Part shown: one piece after another, positions 34,421-46,500 of the stretch
Numbering within the stretch: the first letter of the stretch is position 1
Layout: every line of letters starts with the position of its first letter
Assembly (NCBI GenBank): GCA_016584305.1
Contig: JACEEZ010020613.1
Location: forward strand, 104,401-168,400
From: Chionoecetes opilio
Taxonomy: Eukaryota > Arthropoda > Malacostraca > Decapoda > Majidae
Direction: 5' to 3'
DNA: 64,000 nt
Program-made: the position numbers and the translations under genes
Notes under the pieces: generated by a model
The model's input: only the letters and a program-made list of their open reading frames with translations
Databases searched by the model: none
Told to the model about the DNA's origin: nothing

Positions 34421-35257
34421 CACTGGTACCTTGACTTACGAGTGCCCCAACTTACGAGTTTTCCGAGTTACGAGCAGTCGCTCGGTCAATTTTTTGCTTT
34501 GAGTTGCGAGCCAAAATCCGAGTTACGAGCGATTTTTTTTTCTTTCTCTTTTTCTTTTTTTCGAGCGAGCTTCAGATACGCCGCCGCTAGTTGGCGCAGC
34601 GAACGCCACAACATCCGCCCTGCATCCTGCGTCTCACTTGTTCACTTCACGTGGTTACCTCGCCGTGGAAGCATCTCTGTTGTGTTGTGCTCACACAGGC
34701 GAATGCAAATGGCGGAGGGTGAATGCAGTACTTTTAGCGGCAGTTCCATCCACAGCTGTTTCCAACAGCTGATACAGAGTATAAACACAGGCGAATGCAA
34801 ATGGCGGAGGGTGAGTGCAGTACGTTTAGCGGCAGTTCCACCCACAGCTGTTTCCAACAGCTGATACAGAGTATAGACACTGGCGAATGCAAATGGCAGA
34901 GGGTGAGTGCAGTACGTTTAGCGGCAGTTCCACCCACAGCTGTTTCCCACAGCTGATACACAGAGTATAAACACTGGCGAATGCAAATGGCTGAGGGTGA
35001 GTGCAGTACGTTTAGCGGCAGTTCCACCCACAGCTGTTTCCAACAGCTGATACACAGAGTGTAAAAACTGGCGAATGCAAATGGCGGAGGGTGAGTGCAG
35101 TCCAGTCATATAGGTACAGTAAAAAAATTGGGTTTTTTTTTTTGGAGCTGGAACGGATTAATGGTATTTCAATGGGGAAACTGATTTGATAAACGAGCAA
35201 ATTGAGTTACGAGCTCGATAAATGAACGAATTAAACTCGTAAGTCAAGGTACCACTG
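34421..35257. mobile_element. Tigger-like non-autonomous transposon T4 with minisatellite
   Basis: Ends read CACTGGTACCTTGACTTACG and, from the minus strand, CAGTGGTACCTTGACTTACG. TA lies at 34419-34420 and 35258-35259. The 837-bp body is non-coding. It contains 4.4 units of a 92-94-bp minisatellite and ACGAGTT/GAGTTACGAG motifs next to both ends. It splits BEL between RNase H and integrase. Confidence 0.9.
34699..35110. repeat. 92-94-bp minisatellite inside T4
   Basis: The GCGAATGCAAATGGC marker starts at 34699, 34791, 34883, 34977 and 35071. Each unit holds GTACGTTTAGCGGCAGTTCC (or a close variant) and a CAGCTGTTTCC…CAGCTGATAC hairpin. Short frames across it on the minus strand are artefacts. 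Confidence 0.9.
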
Positions 35258-35259
35258 TA

Positions 35260-36035
35260 GTCTTCAATAGTTTGCTCAATAATGAAAACCTTTTTATATC
35301 CATAACAGGATCTGGGATCAATATAGGTTCCATTATTATATCTTCTGATATGTCTGACTTACTATAGACCTTTTGATTAGGCCATTCAATATTATTAATC
35401 AGCCAGGTAGGACCTTTAAACCATAATCCTGTATTTAGTTTGAGGATAGTTGTTCTTCTGGACAAAATATAAGCTGGGTTTTCCTTGGTAGCAACATGAT
35501 TATAGCGAAATGTGGAACTTAAATAAAACAAACCTTACCAACACGATTCCTTACATAAGGGATTTTTGTATTATGTTTCACTAACCAGTGTAGGCAAATT
35601 TCACTATCGGTCCACATATATACCTCACTAATTTGTAATAAATTACTTAGATATTGTGCTATTTTAGTGCCTAATTCTAATGCAGTCAGCTCCATTTGAG
35701 GCAAGGTTCTAGGCTTAATTGGGGAAATCCGAGCCTTAGACATAATTAAATTACATTCCTCTCCTACTTTAAGGTAGGCTACTGCACCGTATGCACTTTT
35801 TGAAGCATCACAAAATATGTGTAGTTGCTGGGGTTGTCGCCCATCAGTATTTATTCTCCTACTTGTGTGAACTTCATTTATTTTATTGAACTCAGATTTT
35901 ATAGTCTCCCATTATGTTGTATATTTCCCATCAAGAGGGGTATCCCAATCGAAGTGTTCTCCCCAGGCCTTTTGTATTAGACATTTACCCCTTATAGTTA
36001 TTGGGCTCACTATGCCTAGGTATGTGCATATTCTC
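35260..36035 (-). pseudogene. BEL RNase H domain and RT thumb remnant
   Basis: Upstream part: LGIVSPITIRGK and FDWDTPLDGK, the connection that follows the polymerase in BEL/Pao. RNase H: HIFCDASKSAYGAVAYL, then the TLPQMELTALELGTKIAQYL and WTDSEICLHWL blocks with the acidic residues in place. In-frame stops and a frameshift (about 35910 and 35520) break it. The last part (35244-35531) holds YNHVATKENPAYILSRR, the usual end of this domain. Confidence 0.85.
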
Positions 36036-36956
36036 CGATTTCACGCTTGACAACTTTGTCAACATTTCAGCTCAGCCCCGTTTTCTTTTCATCGAAATTG
36101 GCAAAATTTAGCGCAAAAGTTGTGTTGTGAACCCCCTAAGAAATCAATTTTTTGTGTGTTTTTCTGTGATTGCACGAGCTTACACATGATTTGATGACGT
36201 AGTACACACATTGACCCCTCAACTCGTTGCAGAAACAATTCTCGAAAATTCTCGGAACATTTCTGAAATCACGTACATTCCGCGAAAATGGAGATGTGTT
36301 TCGTGACAGGTCGCCAAAACGCTCGTCAATTTTGCTGAAGGCGAGTGAAATCAATCTTGAAACTAATAAAATAAGTTTCTTTAGTTATTTGTCCGTCTAT
36401 ACGTCGAATTTGATAAGTTTTTATCGAGTAGCAACAATTTTATTAGGCTATCTGTAATCGATGTCAATGCACTGTTTTTCATTTCGTTGTTCGTTCGTTC
36501 TGTTTGTTTGTTTGGTAATTATGGAGGAGAGTTTCACGTTCGTTTTCAGAGACACCAACTACTTTTTCTTGGCCTACAATGGGTGCTTGTTCTAATGGTG
36601 CTAGTTTTATTTTGCGCAAACCAAAAAAAAAAAAAAAAAAAAAAAAAAAAGGACAAAAAAAAAAAATGAAAAAAAAAATGAAACCTAACCTAACCTTATG
36701 TTTTAATGAAATCTAACCTAACCTGAGTGTTCTTGGCTGAGTGTTCATTATGCCAAATTTTTATCGGTCACAATCATCCTATTGCTTTTATAAGACAAAA
36801 ATATGCCCAAAAGGCGAACTTCTATTTGATGTAACTTTCTTATTTTAGGTCCTAGAAGGGTCATCTTGGTGTCATTGGAAAGTTTGTTTCAAGACCTTTC
36901 CACTGATTCCTCTTGCAATAGCATTTAACAACTTTGATATTTTTTGCCACATAGCT
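36036..36956. mobile_element. Unclassified insertion within BEL
   Basis: About 920 bp separates the two halves of the RT/connection, and similar 12-mers flank it (ACTATGCCTAGG at 36024, ACTATGCCCAAG at 36957). They could be a diverged target duplication. The interior has an A-rich tract (36627-36670) and CCTAACCTAACC motifs. Superfamily unknown. Confidence 0.4.
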
Positions 36957-38064
36957 ACTATGCCCAAGGGGTCAAATACTTGGCTGACTTGACTTAAGAG
37001 TGTTCTCTTTATTAGGACTACATCAGAAAAGTCTGGAGCCTTTAATATTAGTTCATCAGTTTTTACATTCCACATTAATCCTAACACTGATTGGACCTCT
37101 GGTGGCATATAATTAAAGAAATCCTTCCTGATTATCCCTTCTAGCCTTGAAGAATTAGTATTCCAACTCTGTAAATGGAGGCTGGCCTTCCTGCATTCTT
37201 TATTAGCCAGGTTATAAATTATTATTAGTTCTTCCTCTGAATTTATCGTCCCCTGCAAATTATCCATATACAAGTTCTTCCCTAATTCAGGGCTATCTGA
37301 ACCTCTAAAATAGTACTGTAATGTTTTATTTAACAAAAAGGGGCTTGAACAAGAACCAAAAAGAACTGATTTAAACCTATACGTGGCTAAGGGGCTGTCT
37401 TCCTGATCTATATTTTCAGGCCATAGGAATTTTGTGAAATTTCTGTCTTCTTCCCTTAGACCTAATCTTAGGAAAGCTTTGGAGATATCAGCCACATTTT
37501 ATCGAATTTATCTGTTCTGAATTTTACTAAAACATCTAGATTGGACAAGAGATTAGGGCCTGTCTGAAGGCAGTCATTTAAGCTAGCATCTTGTTTAGTT
37601 TTGAAACTACAATTGAAAACTATTCTAATGGGGGTGGTTGATGAATCTTTGGCCACTGCATGGTGGGGTAAATAATGTCCTATGTTATGATTTACTGCTC
37701 CGTCCAGTATTTCGATAAAGTCATCCTTTAATTGATCTTGAATTATCTTATCATAACACTCCAATTTAGACTGATTTTTCTTCCGTTTTCTTATTGAACT
37801 ATTTAATTGGCTCTTAACTATGTGATAATTGGAAGGTAACACAGGGGCATCTATTTGCCAAGGTAATCCTTCTTCATATTTACCATTTACATAATTGACA
37901 GTGTGATCATAGTGATCTAGAGTATTTTGATCTTCTTTGGGTAATTGTTCAGGTATAATACCTATAGCATCTAGATCCCATAATTTATGCACGGGGATAT
38001 CCCCTTCTTCTAATAACTCGTTGATTTGAGTGGGTACTAATGAAGTTCCAATTCTAGCAACCAA
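36957..38064 (-). pseudogene. BEL reverse transcriptase
   Basis: The N-terminal part (38064-37470) has DHTVNYVNGKYEEGLPWQ, HYLPHHAVAKDSSTTPIRIV and NDCLQTGPNLL, all typical of BEL/Pao RT. The first catalytic aspartate is in ADISKAFLRLGL after a frameshift near 37490. SVLFGSCSSPFLLNKTL follows. The catalytic box reads YMDN instead of YxDD, so the last aspartate is asparagine. The domain ends near FDPLGIVA, where the insertion 36036-36956 starts. Confidence 0.9.
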
Positions 38065-38100
38065 GAAGGGTTGTGCATGACTAGGAATGCATTCCTCTTG

Positions 38101-39130
38101 TTAAGGCTGGTGAGTGGTTTGTGGGATAGGTCCCATTATAACATCACCACCGGCACTGGTGAACATAGAAATGTTATGTTTTTTTATGACCTTACTTAGG
38201 TATCGCCCAAAATAATCAGTGCCTATTATTAATTGGTATGGACCATCAACATCCTCAAAGGTATTTCTAACTAGTCTAACACCTTTATCTTTCAACATTT
38301 CAGCTGTAGATTTTAGTCCTTTTACATCTAAATTTATACCGATGTTATTAACTACAGCAGCTACCCTACATTTCTAATTTCTAATTGGACTAGTGGTCGA
38401 CCTATATCAAAATTTTGAGTTTCTTTGTTGGCCAGAAAACCTAAAATGGCTAAGTTCACCTTGCTAATTATAGGTAGCTGTAATAGATCAACTATCTCTC
38501 CACTAACAAATGATCTTTGTGCACCACTGTCAAACATTGTTTTCACAATGACCGAATTACCATTGTGGCTCACCTTCAATTCTGCCGTAGGGACAGCGGA
38601 TGAACTACTCATATTAGTTACGGCCATTTTAACGACTGTAGGGTCTGTTCTCACATCACCATTAGGACATAGAGCTATGTGATGAATGGATTTTCTACAC
38701 TTCTTACAAGTACCCAGACTAATAAGACAGGCTTTTATTGCATGTTTACCACTAAGGCAGGTTAGGCAGTTTCCCAGGTCCATTAACCTTTTGAGCCTAG
38801 TGGAACAATCTGGGTATATATTACAAGTAGAGGGTGGATATTGTTCCTCATAGAAAGCTCATTTTTTTCTGACTTCGCTGGTAATAACCCTATATTTAGG
38901 AATGGCACCTGTTCTTTGAGTAGGTCTTAGTGGTTTACCGGTTTGTCTAGTTTGAAACTTATCTACCGGTTTTCTTCCCATCGTAACTTTAGTAGGAGCA
39001 GTATAACTACCCACTAATGAGGGATCTTTAAACTCTAAAGGTGGTTGATATCGCTGATTACCCTTAGGTCCAGTTATCTCAAACTCCCTGTGGGGGGGTT
39101 ACTGCTCAAAACCTTGCAAATGTTTGCACT
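38101..39130 (-). pseudogene. BEL gag zinc knuckles and aspartic protease
   Basis: Two CX2CX4HX4C knuckles are readable (CLTCLSGKHAIKAC and CKKCRKSIHHIALC, 38660-38770). Protease follows with the active site FDSGAQRSFVS and a downstream LAILGF flap-side stretch. A second frame (38101-38298) carries the region leading to the RT (IIGTDYFGRYL). Upstream, 38784-39130 encodes the basic gag tail with stops. The knuckle-protease order is that of BEL/Pao. Confidence 0.85.
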
Positions 39131-39139
39131 CTTGTAATA

Positions 39140-39929
39140 CCATATTTTACGGCTTATAAGACGCTGCATCTTGGAAGACGCACCCTAATTTTGGAAAAAT
39201 ATTCTAAGAAAAAAAAAAACAGACCACCAAAACTTTGTCCGATATACAATCATTTTTACATATTCCTGTGACATAAGAACACATTCACTATTCATTATCT
39301 TCATTCAGCACTGCTCATCAGCCATTTTTATTTACTAGCTTGTATGCGATAGTATAAGTAAATCGTTATGTTGGGTGGGTGAACATGTACAAGCAGGTCG
39401 GACGGCGGCCACGTGAGTGAAAACAAAGACGACTGCGGCGGTGTGCAGCTGCGTGCCGATCAGCTGAGTCTGGCTTTGTTGTCCTGAGTGTAAACACCTC
39501 ACGTCCTCCCGTGCCTCACTACGTTGCTTGCCTCCTGTGCCTCACCACGTATTGTATAAATTTTCCTGAATGCGTGTAGTATTTGTGATGGCTGCATGTA
39601 GCCTACATAAGTATACAAACTTTCATATAATGTAACAAACAAAGTTCCTTATACACGGAATGGCTGTTGGCGCCAATCTGCCGAGGCGGAATGGCTCACG
39701 TCAGTACCGCAGTAAATAGCACAACGTGCAGACAGATTAATTGATTTGAATGTCTTATGGTATTTGAAATACTCTTAACAGATAAGTACTGCGGTTACAT
39801 CATATAAGAGGCTGAACTGAATAGCTACCTAAGCTAACCTCCTACAACATTAGTCTTGGAAGACGCATGAGTATTTTTCAGGGTATTTTTTGGGGAAAAA
39901 AAGTGCATCTTATAAGCTGTAAAATACGG
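39140..39929. mobile_element. CCGTATTTTACGGC family, copy 4, inserted in BEL gag
   Basis: Left end CCATATTTTACGGCTTATAA and right inverted end, with TA at 39138-39139 and 39930-39931. The 790-bp body differs from other copies in its middle (39240-39640) but shares GGCGCCAATCTGCCGAGGCG and the right-hand third. Confidence 0.85.
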
Positions 39930-39966
39930 TAATCCTTCCTCTATCTGTTTGACCGTGAAGTAATTA

Positions 39967-42900
39967 CCGTATTTGCCGGCACCTAAGACGCAGTTTTTTC
40001 CTCAGGAAGGGAATGCAAAATTCACCATGCGTCTAATGCGGCCATATTACTAATGAGAGGTCGGGCAGAGAAGGCAGAATGGCCAGTGGTGTATTACTAA
40101 GGGGGTCTCGAGTGATCTGTGTTGAGCAGTAGACCACTGAACATAAATTTGTAACTGTGTTACTAATAATATCAACAGTAATGCATAACACCAAGAAAAA
40201 GTTGGAGTTTAAGAGAAAACAAGAGGTGGGGCAACAAGGTAGCTATTTCTGCTGCCAAGATGGCCATCATATGTAAACATCACCCTCCTCCCGCAGTCCT
40301 GCTGCCGCTCTCTACTGTAAATGGATGGGAGAAAGGGTAGGCCTTTATACCACCTCGATCCCTCAATCCTCACCCCTGTATCTCTGTGGATAAGGAAATT
40401 GTAAACTGTAACTGGAAAGAGTGCTAGTAAAAAGGCTGCAACGGTACCTGTAGACAGGACAGAAGCCTTCCACACATCATACCAAGACCAAGACCCATCA
40501 CGTCGCCACAACTTTATCCGCCTCAAAGCCGAATCACACCATACCATCATGCTTTGACCTGTACCTTCCTGAGGAAGACTAATCAACCCTCGCGACTGTG
40601 ATAGATCTACAAGTGTAAACCATGGCGAATATCTTCGATCCCGACATCGGTGCCCTTCAACAATAACAAAAATGTAAAGATACAGGAATACATGGGTAGT
40701 TTACAGGAACTACCTCGTGTAGGTCTCACGGCCTCTTTTAGCTTCCTTATTTTCTTATGTTCTTATGTAGATGTTTACCTTACAGTGTTACCTTAATATC
40801 TTGGTAATTTTTTTTTATTGGGCAACCACCAATTTTGAAGCCGAAACTTAGTTTTCATGAATAGTTTTGGTGTGTTTTGAATTAATCTGGCTCTCGTTTT
40901 TGTCGTAAATCAATGTTTGTTTACATGTGGTGGGAGGGGGTGCCCGCCCTGCCCCTCCAGGCCCGCCCCGCAAACATTGCTAAGCTTCACACTGCCATAG
41001 TATTGGTAATTTTTGTTTTATCTCTATATCTTCTTACTAAACCAAACCCTATCTCTAACCTAACCTAATCTGATTTAACCTAACTTAATTTTTTGGCTGA
41101 AATAACAGTAGATTTTCGGTAGTACATGTAATGCCATTAATATTCGATTGCGCCATGATAAATGGGGCTCAAAATACACAAAATGAAGAAAGATACACGA
41201 TAATGGAGGTAAGAACCTAGGACTTTTGAAAGCCCACTACCGAAATAATACCATTATATTTACTGCAAATTTTCCACAAAGTCTAAACATAGCAGAAAAG
41301 CAGCAAAGGCATATTTACAACATTAAATCTAAGCTAAATGTCATAGGTAGATAATATTAGAATATCAATTCGGGGAGCACCCTGCAATAAATGACCGATT
41401 TTGGTTACCCTACACATTCTCTTTACATTTTAACTAGTATAATTTTTCATTCACATTCACTGCACTGTGAATATTGTATTTGGGTAAATGCTCAAAATCA
41501 TTTGTTTTCCCTTACAAAACCTTTTTTTTTTAATAACTTTTAATAAATTTACGAAAAGTAAATACAGGGTGGGCCACAAAAGGTGGAACCCACTTATCGG
41601 TTAATAAATCTGTTAAAATGTATGATTTTGTTCTTCGGTTTCAGATTTGAACTAAGGAGACCATAACAATTATATATCAAGTGAAAAATGTTTTGGACAA
41701 CTGTGCAAAAATGTTTCTGTGTCACTACCTATTTAGAGACAAAATCGTTCAAAACGGTGCAAGCAAAATACCGCAGGATGTTTAACTTCAACAACTATCC
41801 ACAGAGGAGCCAAATTTTTCGGTGGGTGAACCAGATTAAAGCCAAGGGAACAATTAACAACCTTAACAACCTCAGACCTCTTAATGGCGTGAAGGTGACT
41901 GCGAGAACTAAAGTAAATGTCAATGCGTAAGAGATTCAGTTGGAAGGAGCCCAAGGAAGTCCACTCGAAGGCGCAGCCAACAGCTGGGAATTTTCCGTTC
42001 CACTTTGCGAAGAATCTTGTTCAAGAACCTTCAGCTTTACCCATACAGAATCCAGATCAAACATCACCTCACAGAAGCTGACATGCGCAAACGTGTTGTG
42101 ATGTGCCAGTGGTTTGTCAAGAAGATTAGAGACGACCCCGACTTTCTCGACAATGTTTGGTTTAGTGACAAGGCCCACTTCTGCTTCTTTCCGGCCATAT
42201 CAACCGGAGGAACAATGTGTTTTGGGGCACACAGTCCCCAGATGAAGTGCGTCAGAGGCCCTTGCACTCAGTCAAATGCACAGCCTGGGAGGCAATATCA
42301 TATCGAAGCACGGCATAATCGGGCCATTCTGGTTTGAGGACGACGACAATAATGCAGTAATGGGCACAAAAGAACGCTACATTGTAGTGCTTAACAAGTT
42401 CTGGAGGGGACTGGGAACTCGCCGTGGTGTGAACAGGGATGAACAATGGCTCCAACAGGATGGAGCAACTCCACATACAGCAAACATCACGATGGAGTGG
42501 CTGGACAAGAGATTCCCTGACTGACTGATCAGCAGGACTCACGAACCCGAGTAGGCCCCGCATTCACCAGATTTAAACCCCACAAATTTTTTCTGTGGGG
42601 GTTCTAAAAGACCATGTCTACGAGAATTGTTCTCAATCCATTGCTGAATTGAAGCAGGCCATCACCACCAAGATTAAAGCCATCAAGAAGGAAGAGTGCT
42701 TCAGTGATAAACAACTTCGCTTTCCGGATCCAGGAGACGACACGGAGGTCATTTGGAGGATGTGTTAAAATAAATTTACCTCTTGTGGCAGGGACTTCGC
42801 CCCTTGACTTTTTTTTATTGTTATTGTGTCACCTATCAGGTAATATAGTAATTTTTAGTCTTGTCTCATTAATTAATTATTGTCAAGTGAATGGGTTCCA

Positions 42901-43019
42901 CCTTTTGTGGCCCACCCTGTATGTCTTCAAAACATTAATATTTTTTTCTTCTCAAAATATTTATGTAAAATATGGGTGCGTCTTATGCGGAGGTGCGTCT
43001 TATGCGCCAGCAAATATGG
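39967..43019. mobile_element. Second pogo-like family (CCGTATTTGCCGGC ends), split by a mariner
   Basis: Left end CCGTATTTGCCGGCACCTAA and right end, from the minus strand, CCATATTTGCTGGCGCATAA. Both are followed by GACGCA and flanked by TA. Only about 30 bp of BEL (39932-39964) separates it from copy 4 of the related family. The body has an LEFKRKQEV scrap (about 40180-40230) that may be the start of a BrkDBD-type transposase. Apart from the mariner (41565-42919) it is non-coding. Confidence 0.7.
41565..42919 (+). mobile_element. Mariner-type transposon (DUF4817-like N-terminus), full length but broken
   Basis: The element is 1355 bp with 28-bp perfect terminal repeats (start CAGGGTGGGCCACAAAAGGT) and TA duplications at 41563-41564 and 42920-42921. 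Transposase pieces are LETKSFKTVQAKYRRMFNFN (N-terminal HTH, 41688-41930), LQLYPYRIQIKH and DDPDFLDNVWFSDKAHF (42005-42200; first catalytic D, next residue K), and WLQQDGATPHTANITMEWLD (second D, 42276-42524). The third block is HSPDLNPTNFF with N where an aspartate is expected. Several frameshifts and stops make it a pseudogene. Confidence 0.9.
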
Positions 43020-43021
43020 TA

Positions 43022-43779
43022 CTATTGTACCTCTGATTTAAGCAGTCTCGCATCCTGGTTGGTAGTTTTCTCCATATCATGATACTGACCATCCAGTCTG
43101 ACTCTATCAAGGGTTTATGAGCTTCAATGGCTCTTAGTGTGCAATTTAAAGTTACTCTGAATTCTTCCAATTCTCTGTGATTGTGAGAAGGGCTCAGTAG
43201 ATCCATGAACTTGCAGAAAAGATTCTTTATAATTAAGTCTTTATCCTCAAAATTATCCAAGAATCTTGAGCGCCACATTATAATTGGCATTTTCTACTGT
43301 TAATTCCTTTACCAGCAGATATGCAGGACCTCTCAACTGACCTAACAAATAAGTTAATTTATGCACCTCAGTTAAATCTGTCCTATCATCAATCAATTTG
43401 AATTTATCCCAGAATGAATACCAATTTTCCTCTTCAAATTGGGGCAATGACAAATCTGGTAATTTAAGTTGGGGTTAAGAGGCTTTGGCTGTGGGTTTCT
43501 GATCACGCACTAAATTCTCATATTTGAATACCGTATCCATGTAGTTTTTACATTCTTGATCATACTTGGTCTCATAATTAATTAATTCTTTATCCCCAGC
43601 TGCTAATAATTGGAGGTATGCCTCTTCATAGTTATCCCATTTATTTTTTAACATTAGCAGACCCGTATTTAAACTATTATAGTCAATAGGGATAGTCTCA
43701 GTTGCTTCCTCACACTTTTTTATATATTTGTGTAAGCCATCCAAATTTAGCCGCTAATGCTTTAGCCCCTTCCGCCATG
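43022..43779 (-). pseudogene. BEL gag, N-terminal region
   Basis: The start ATG is at 43779 (MAEGAKALAAK). One extra T near 43745 shifts the frame before LDGLHKYIKKCEEATETIPI. A stop near 43475 is followed, after a shift, by the gag core LPQFEEENWYSFWDKFKLID and GQLRGPAYLLVKELTVENAN (43253-43453), the pattern of the BEL gag core (DUF1759). A further shift near 43260 leads to RSRFLDNFEDKDLIIKNLF down to 43022, where the insertion cuts it. Confidence 0.8.
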
Positions 43780-44269
43780 ATTTAGTTGATAATTAGATGC
43801 AATGAAAAAATTTATTTAATAAAAAGAGTTGAATACAAGTTTACGAGTTAAGGGTCCCTATTTAAATGTTTTAATTCAAAGTGGTGGATGTGCCGTTAAC
43901 TCGGTCTACCAAGACGCAAAGCAGGCCTATGACCATCCACCACTTTATTTAATGCAACTACAACTAACTTCGCTAACATTGTTGGCGGATGGTAGCTTAC
44001 TAATGCGGCATGTGTGCCGTGGCTGTCTGTGACACGGCGGGCGGGTCGAGGTGGCCAAGTCGAGGTTGTACCAAAGGGGGTGAGGGAAACTGGTGGTTAT
44101 AGGCTTTAATCAGACCAGTATCCTCAGTGACCTCCAGATGTAGGATAGTAGGCTCTGGAGGTTCACTTGAGGGTTGTGATGGTTGGCCCTAGCCTGTGGT
44201 GGTGCAGACAGGAGTTTTAAAGTGGCACCTTTGATTAGAGGGTGTCTGGACGATTCCAGACGCCCTCGT
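43780..44269. other. BEL leader region and S1 fragment
   Basis: 43780-44124 should contain the BEL leader and primer-binding site, but no LTR match was found. 44125-44245 is a partial S1 repeat (GGTAGGATAGTAGGCTCTGG-like start, GGTTCACTTGAGGGTTGTGA). A C/G homopolymer run lies at 44376-44392. Confidence 0.5.
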
Positions 44270-45234
44270 ATTTATCACCAGATCGTATTCATCCCCCATT
44301 GGAAATGGGAGACAAATACTCAGAATGAAGAAATCTGAAGAATTATTTATTTTTTGCAAAGGGGTGGGGCCGCATGCCCCCCCCCCCCCCCCTCGGTACG
44401 CCACTGTCTGTGAGTGTGTGTTTGTATGCTGGACTAAGCATTCAAGAGTCAAAAAGAACAACACCATCAAGGAAGAAAAGTAAGGGTCCACAAGAAGAGG
44501 CCTACAAGCACCATGATACACACTTCAACAGAAAACGGCTCATATCTCAAAACCAAAGTTATTGACATTTGGAGTGGTATTTCTCCGTTGTTTTACAAGT
44601 GACTGTAAACATAAAGGTATCTTTGGAAAGTGGAGAGGAGTAAGATTTTTGTCATCGTGAGACATTTTTAAAAAGACATAAGCATGACCCAGTTGATTTT
44701 TTTTGGGGGGGGAAAACAACTAATCTTTGTCACCAATATTTCTTAATTTTTTTTTATATATATGGAATGCGATAACTAAAATCTGCCACGATAGAAAAAG
44801 AAAGCTACATGTAGCCATCATATCCAGACCTATTTTCAAACAAACAGGCTAAAAATAGATGAGATTTATGAAGAATGCCAGTGTTATCTATTGCCATTTT
44901 CGATGAGTCTAATATTTTTTTTATCTCGAAGTAATGATCATATCTCAATGAAAAGTGGGGATATTATATTTGATATATAAGACATATGCACACCAATTTT
45001 CGTAATGATCTAATATATTCCTATTTTCATTACCTGAGTTACGCAATCAGTGATTTTAACAACTTTGCCGCAACTTTTTGTTGCTGTCATTTTACTCATT
45101 TTCTATTTTGGTTCCTCGGTTCAGTTACATATCGATATTTATATTCATATCAAGTATAGACATCCAGCCTCTGGCCCCTTTGCTTTTGGCTCAGTTCTTG
45201 TGGCAGCGAGCCACGTTCCAGCCAATTAACTCAT
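44270..45234. other. Unassigned sequence, no gene seen
   Basis: AT-rich sequence with repeated CATATCTCAA motifs (about 44540, 44935). It may be one old repeat with 45235-45560. No exon or transposase was recognised. Confidence 0.4.
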
Positions 45235-45490
45235 TACGTGAATTACTCATTAAGGGCTTGTTCTATGCAAAAAGGTTGTTTTACAGACCCCCATTGATTT
45301 TGACAGCACTACTTGCATGTCAAATTTCAGCTCAATCCGACAATAATTAGGAGTAGTTTACGCTAATTACTCATTAAGGGCTTGTTTTACGCAAAATGTT
45401 TCTTGCGACGACCCCCATTGATTTTGTCAGCACTACTTGCATGTCAAATTTCAGCTCGATCCGACAATATTTAGGAGTAGTTATACACTT
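45235..45490. repeat. 124-bp tandem duplication
   Basis: Two units (about 45241 and 45365) share AATTACTCATTAAGGGCTTG, CCCCCATTGATTTTG and GCACTACTTGCATGTCAAAT. A short palindrome, GGCAGCGAGCGAAGCGAGCT, follows at 45530-45552. Confidence 0.8.
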
Positions 45491-45714
45491 TTTGGCGTAA
45501 ACTTGGTTCCACAAGTCTTATGGTAAGCGGCAGCGAGCGAAGCGAGCTGCCAATTAATACCAGAAATGTTTAAATGGTTGTTTTACTACATGGGATATTA
45601 AAAACTGTTACACTCTTATTTATAAAGAAACAAACACCAAAGCAAAGATGGCGGTCCGAATAGAACCGGTCCGTTGGAAGGACCGGGTTACCCGGGTCGA
45701 CACTACATAGGTTA

Positions 45715-46045
45715 GGCAAATATGAGGAGGGAGGGGCCCGCCCCTTAAAAGTTAAGTTTAGGTCACAGTATATCTACAGCACAAGATATAGTGTCTAAGC
45801 CCTAAGGCATGGAAACTGGCAAAGACAGAAGAATATAAGAAAATATGGATAAGAAAAGATATGAATGAGGAAGAAAGAGCCAGATTGAATGTACTGTTTA
45901 AAGAAGCCAAAGAAAAAAACGAATTGAGAACGGAAGAGGAAAAACAGAAATTCTATTGGACAGTTTTGGACTAAAAACTGAAGAAGTGGTATCTAAAAGA
46001 GAAAGAGTAAGAGAAGACAGTTTAAAGGAAAATAAATCTTGGATT
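45715..46045 (+). pseudogene. LINE-K ORF1/ORF2 junction fragment
   Basis: Matches 50880-51172 of the main LINE-K copy in inverse orientation: AAATATGAGGAGGGAGGGGC at the start and GAAGAAGTGGTATCTAAAAG near the end. It is frameshifted. It is useful because it shows the uninterrupted sequence ACATAGGTTAGGCAAATATG at the site where the foldback element 51180-52138 sits in the main copy. Confidence 0.8.
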
Positions 46046-46374
46046 TAAATTATAATTTGGAACCATATCTGACTGAAGTTTTGTTGGGGATTGAGGGGAC
46101 ATTGTGAAGGTTAGCTTAGGCATGGACGCGACCAGCAGGATGTGAGAAGCAGTCGCAGGAAGGTAGTGTGAAGTGGTAAGAGCGACGGAATTATAGTCTA
46201 AGTTGCTTTTCACGTGCTGAGGACATAACCAGTGCCTGGTTATTTTATGTTACAGCTATTTTGAAGTGATGTGTGTCTTTTATGTTCAGGAATTGTGGTT
46301 TGTAGCATGTAAGAAGTAAAATAGCATTCTCTGAATGTTTTGTTTGTTTACCCCAAAAGCAGGAGATTCTAACT
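46046..46374. other. Unassigned sequence, no gene seen
   Basis: No exon or element ends were recognised. Confidence 0.4.
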
Positions 46375-46500
46375 ACAGTCCCCTCCCGAGTTTCACGCTA
46401 TGCGAGTTTCACGATCCTCGAGTTTCGCGCCGAGTCCTAAATTCTTACCATTCCGACTTTCGCGCATTATATCCCTGAGTTTCGCGCTGCTTCGTACACG
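46375..46500. repeat. T6 family fragment
   Basis: Starts CAGTCCCCTCCCGAGTTTCA with TA just outside. It has further CGAGTTTCGCGC and TGAGTTTCGCGC blocks. Confidence 0.6.

Larger units (their letters stand above)
32892..43779 (-). mobile_element. BEL/Pao-type LTR retrotransposon, multiply interrupted
   Basis: On the minus strand the order is gag (43779-43022), zinc knuckles and protease (39110-38101), reverse transcriptase (38064-36957), RNase H (36035-35260) and integrase (34418-32892), which is the BEL/Pao order. At least four insertions split it: 39140-39929, 39965-43021, 36036-36956 and 34421-35257. Frameshifts and stops show that it is inactive. LTRs were not established. The individual domains are listed separately. 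Confidence 0.9.

Noticed and set aside
40209..40586. 125-codon minus-strand open frame
   Set aside because: No family features; it lies within a non-coding transposon body and is open by chance.
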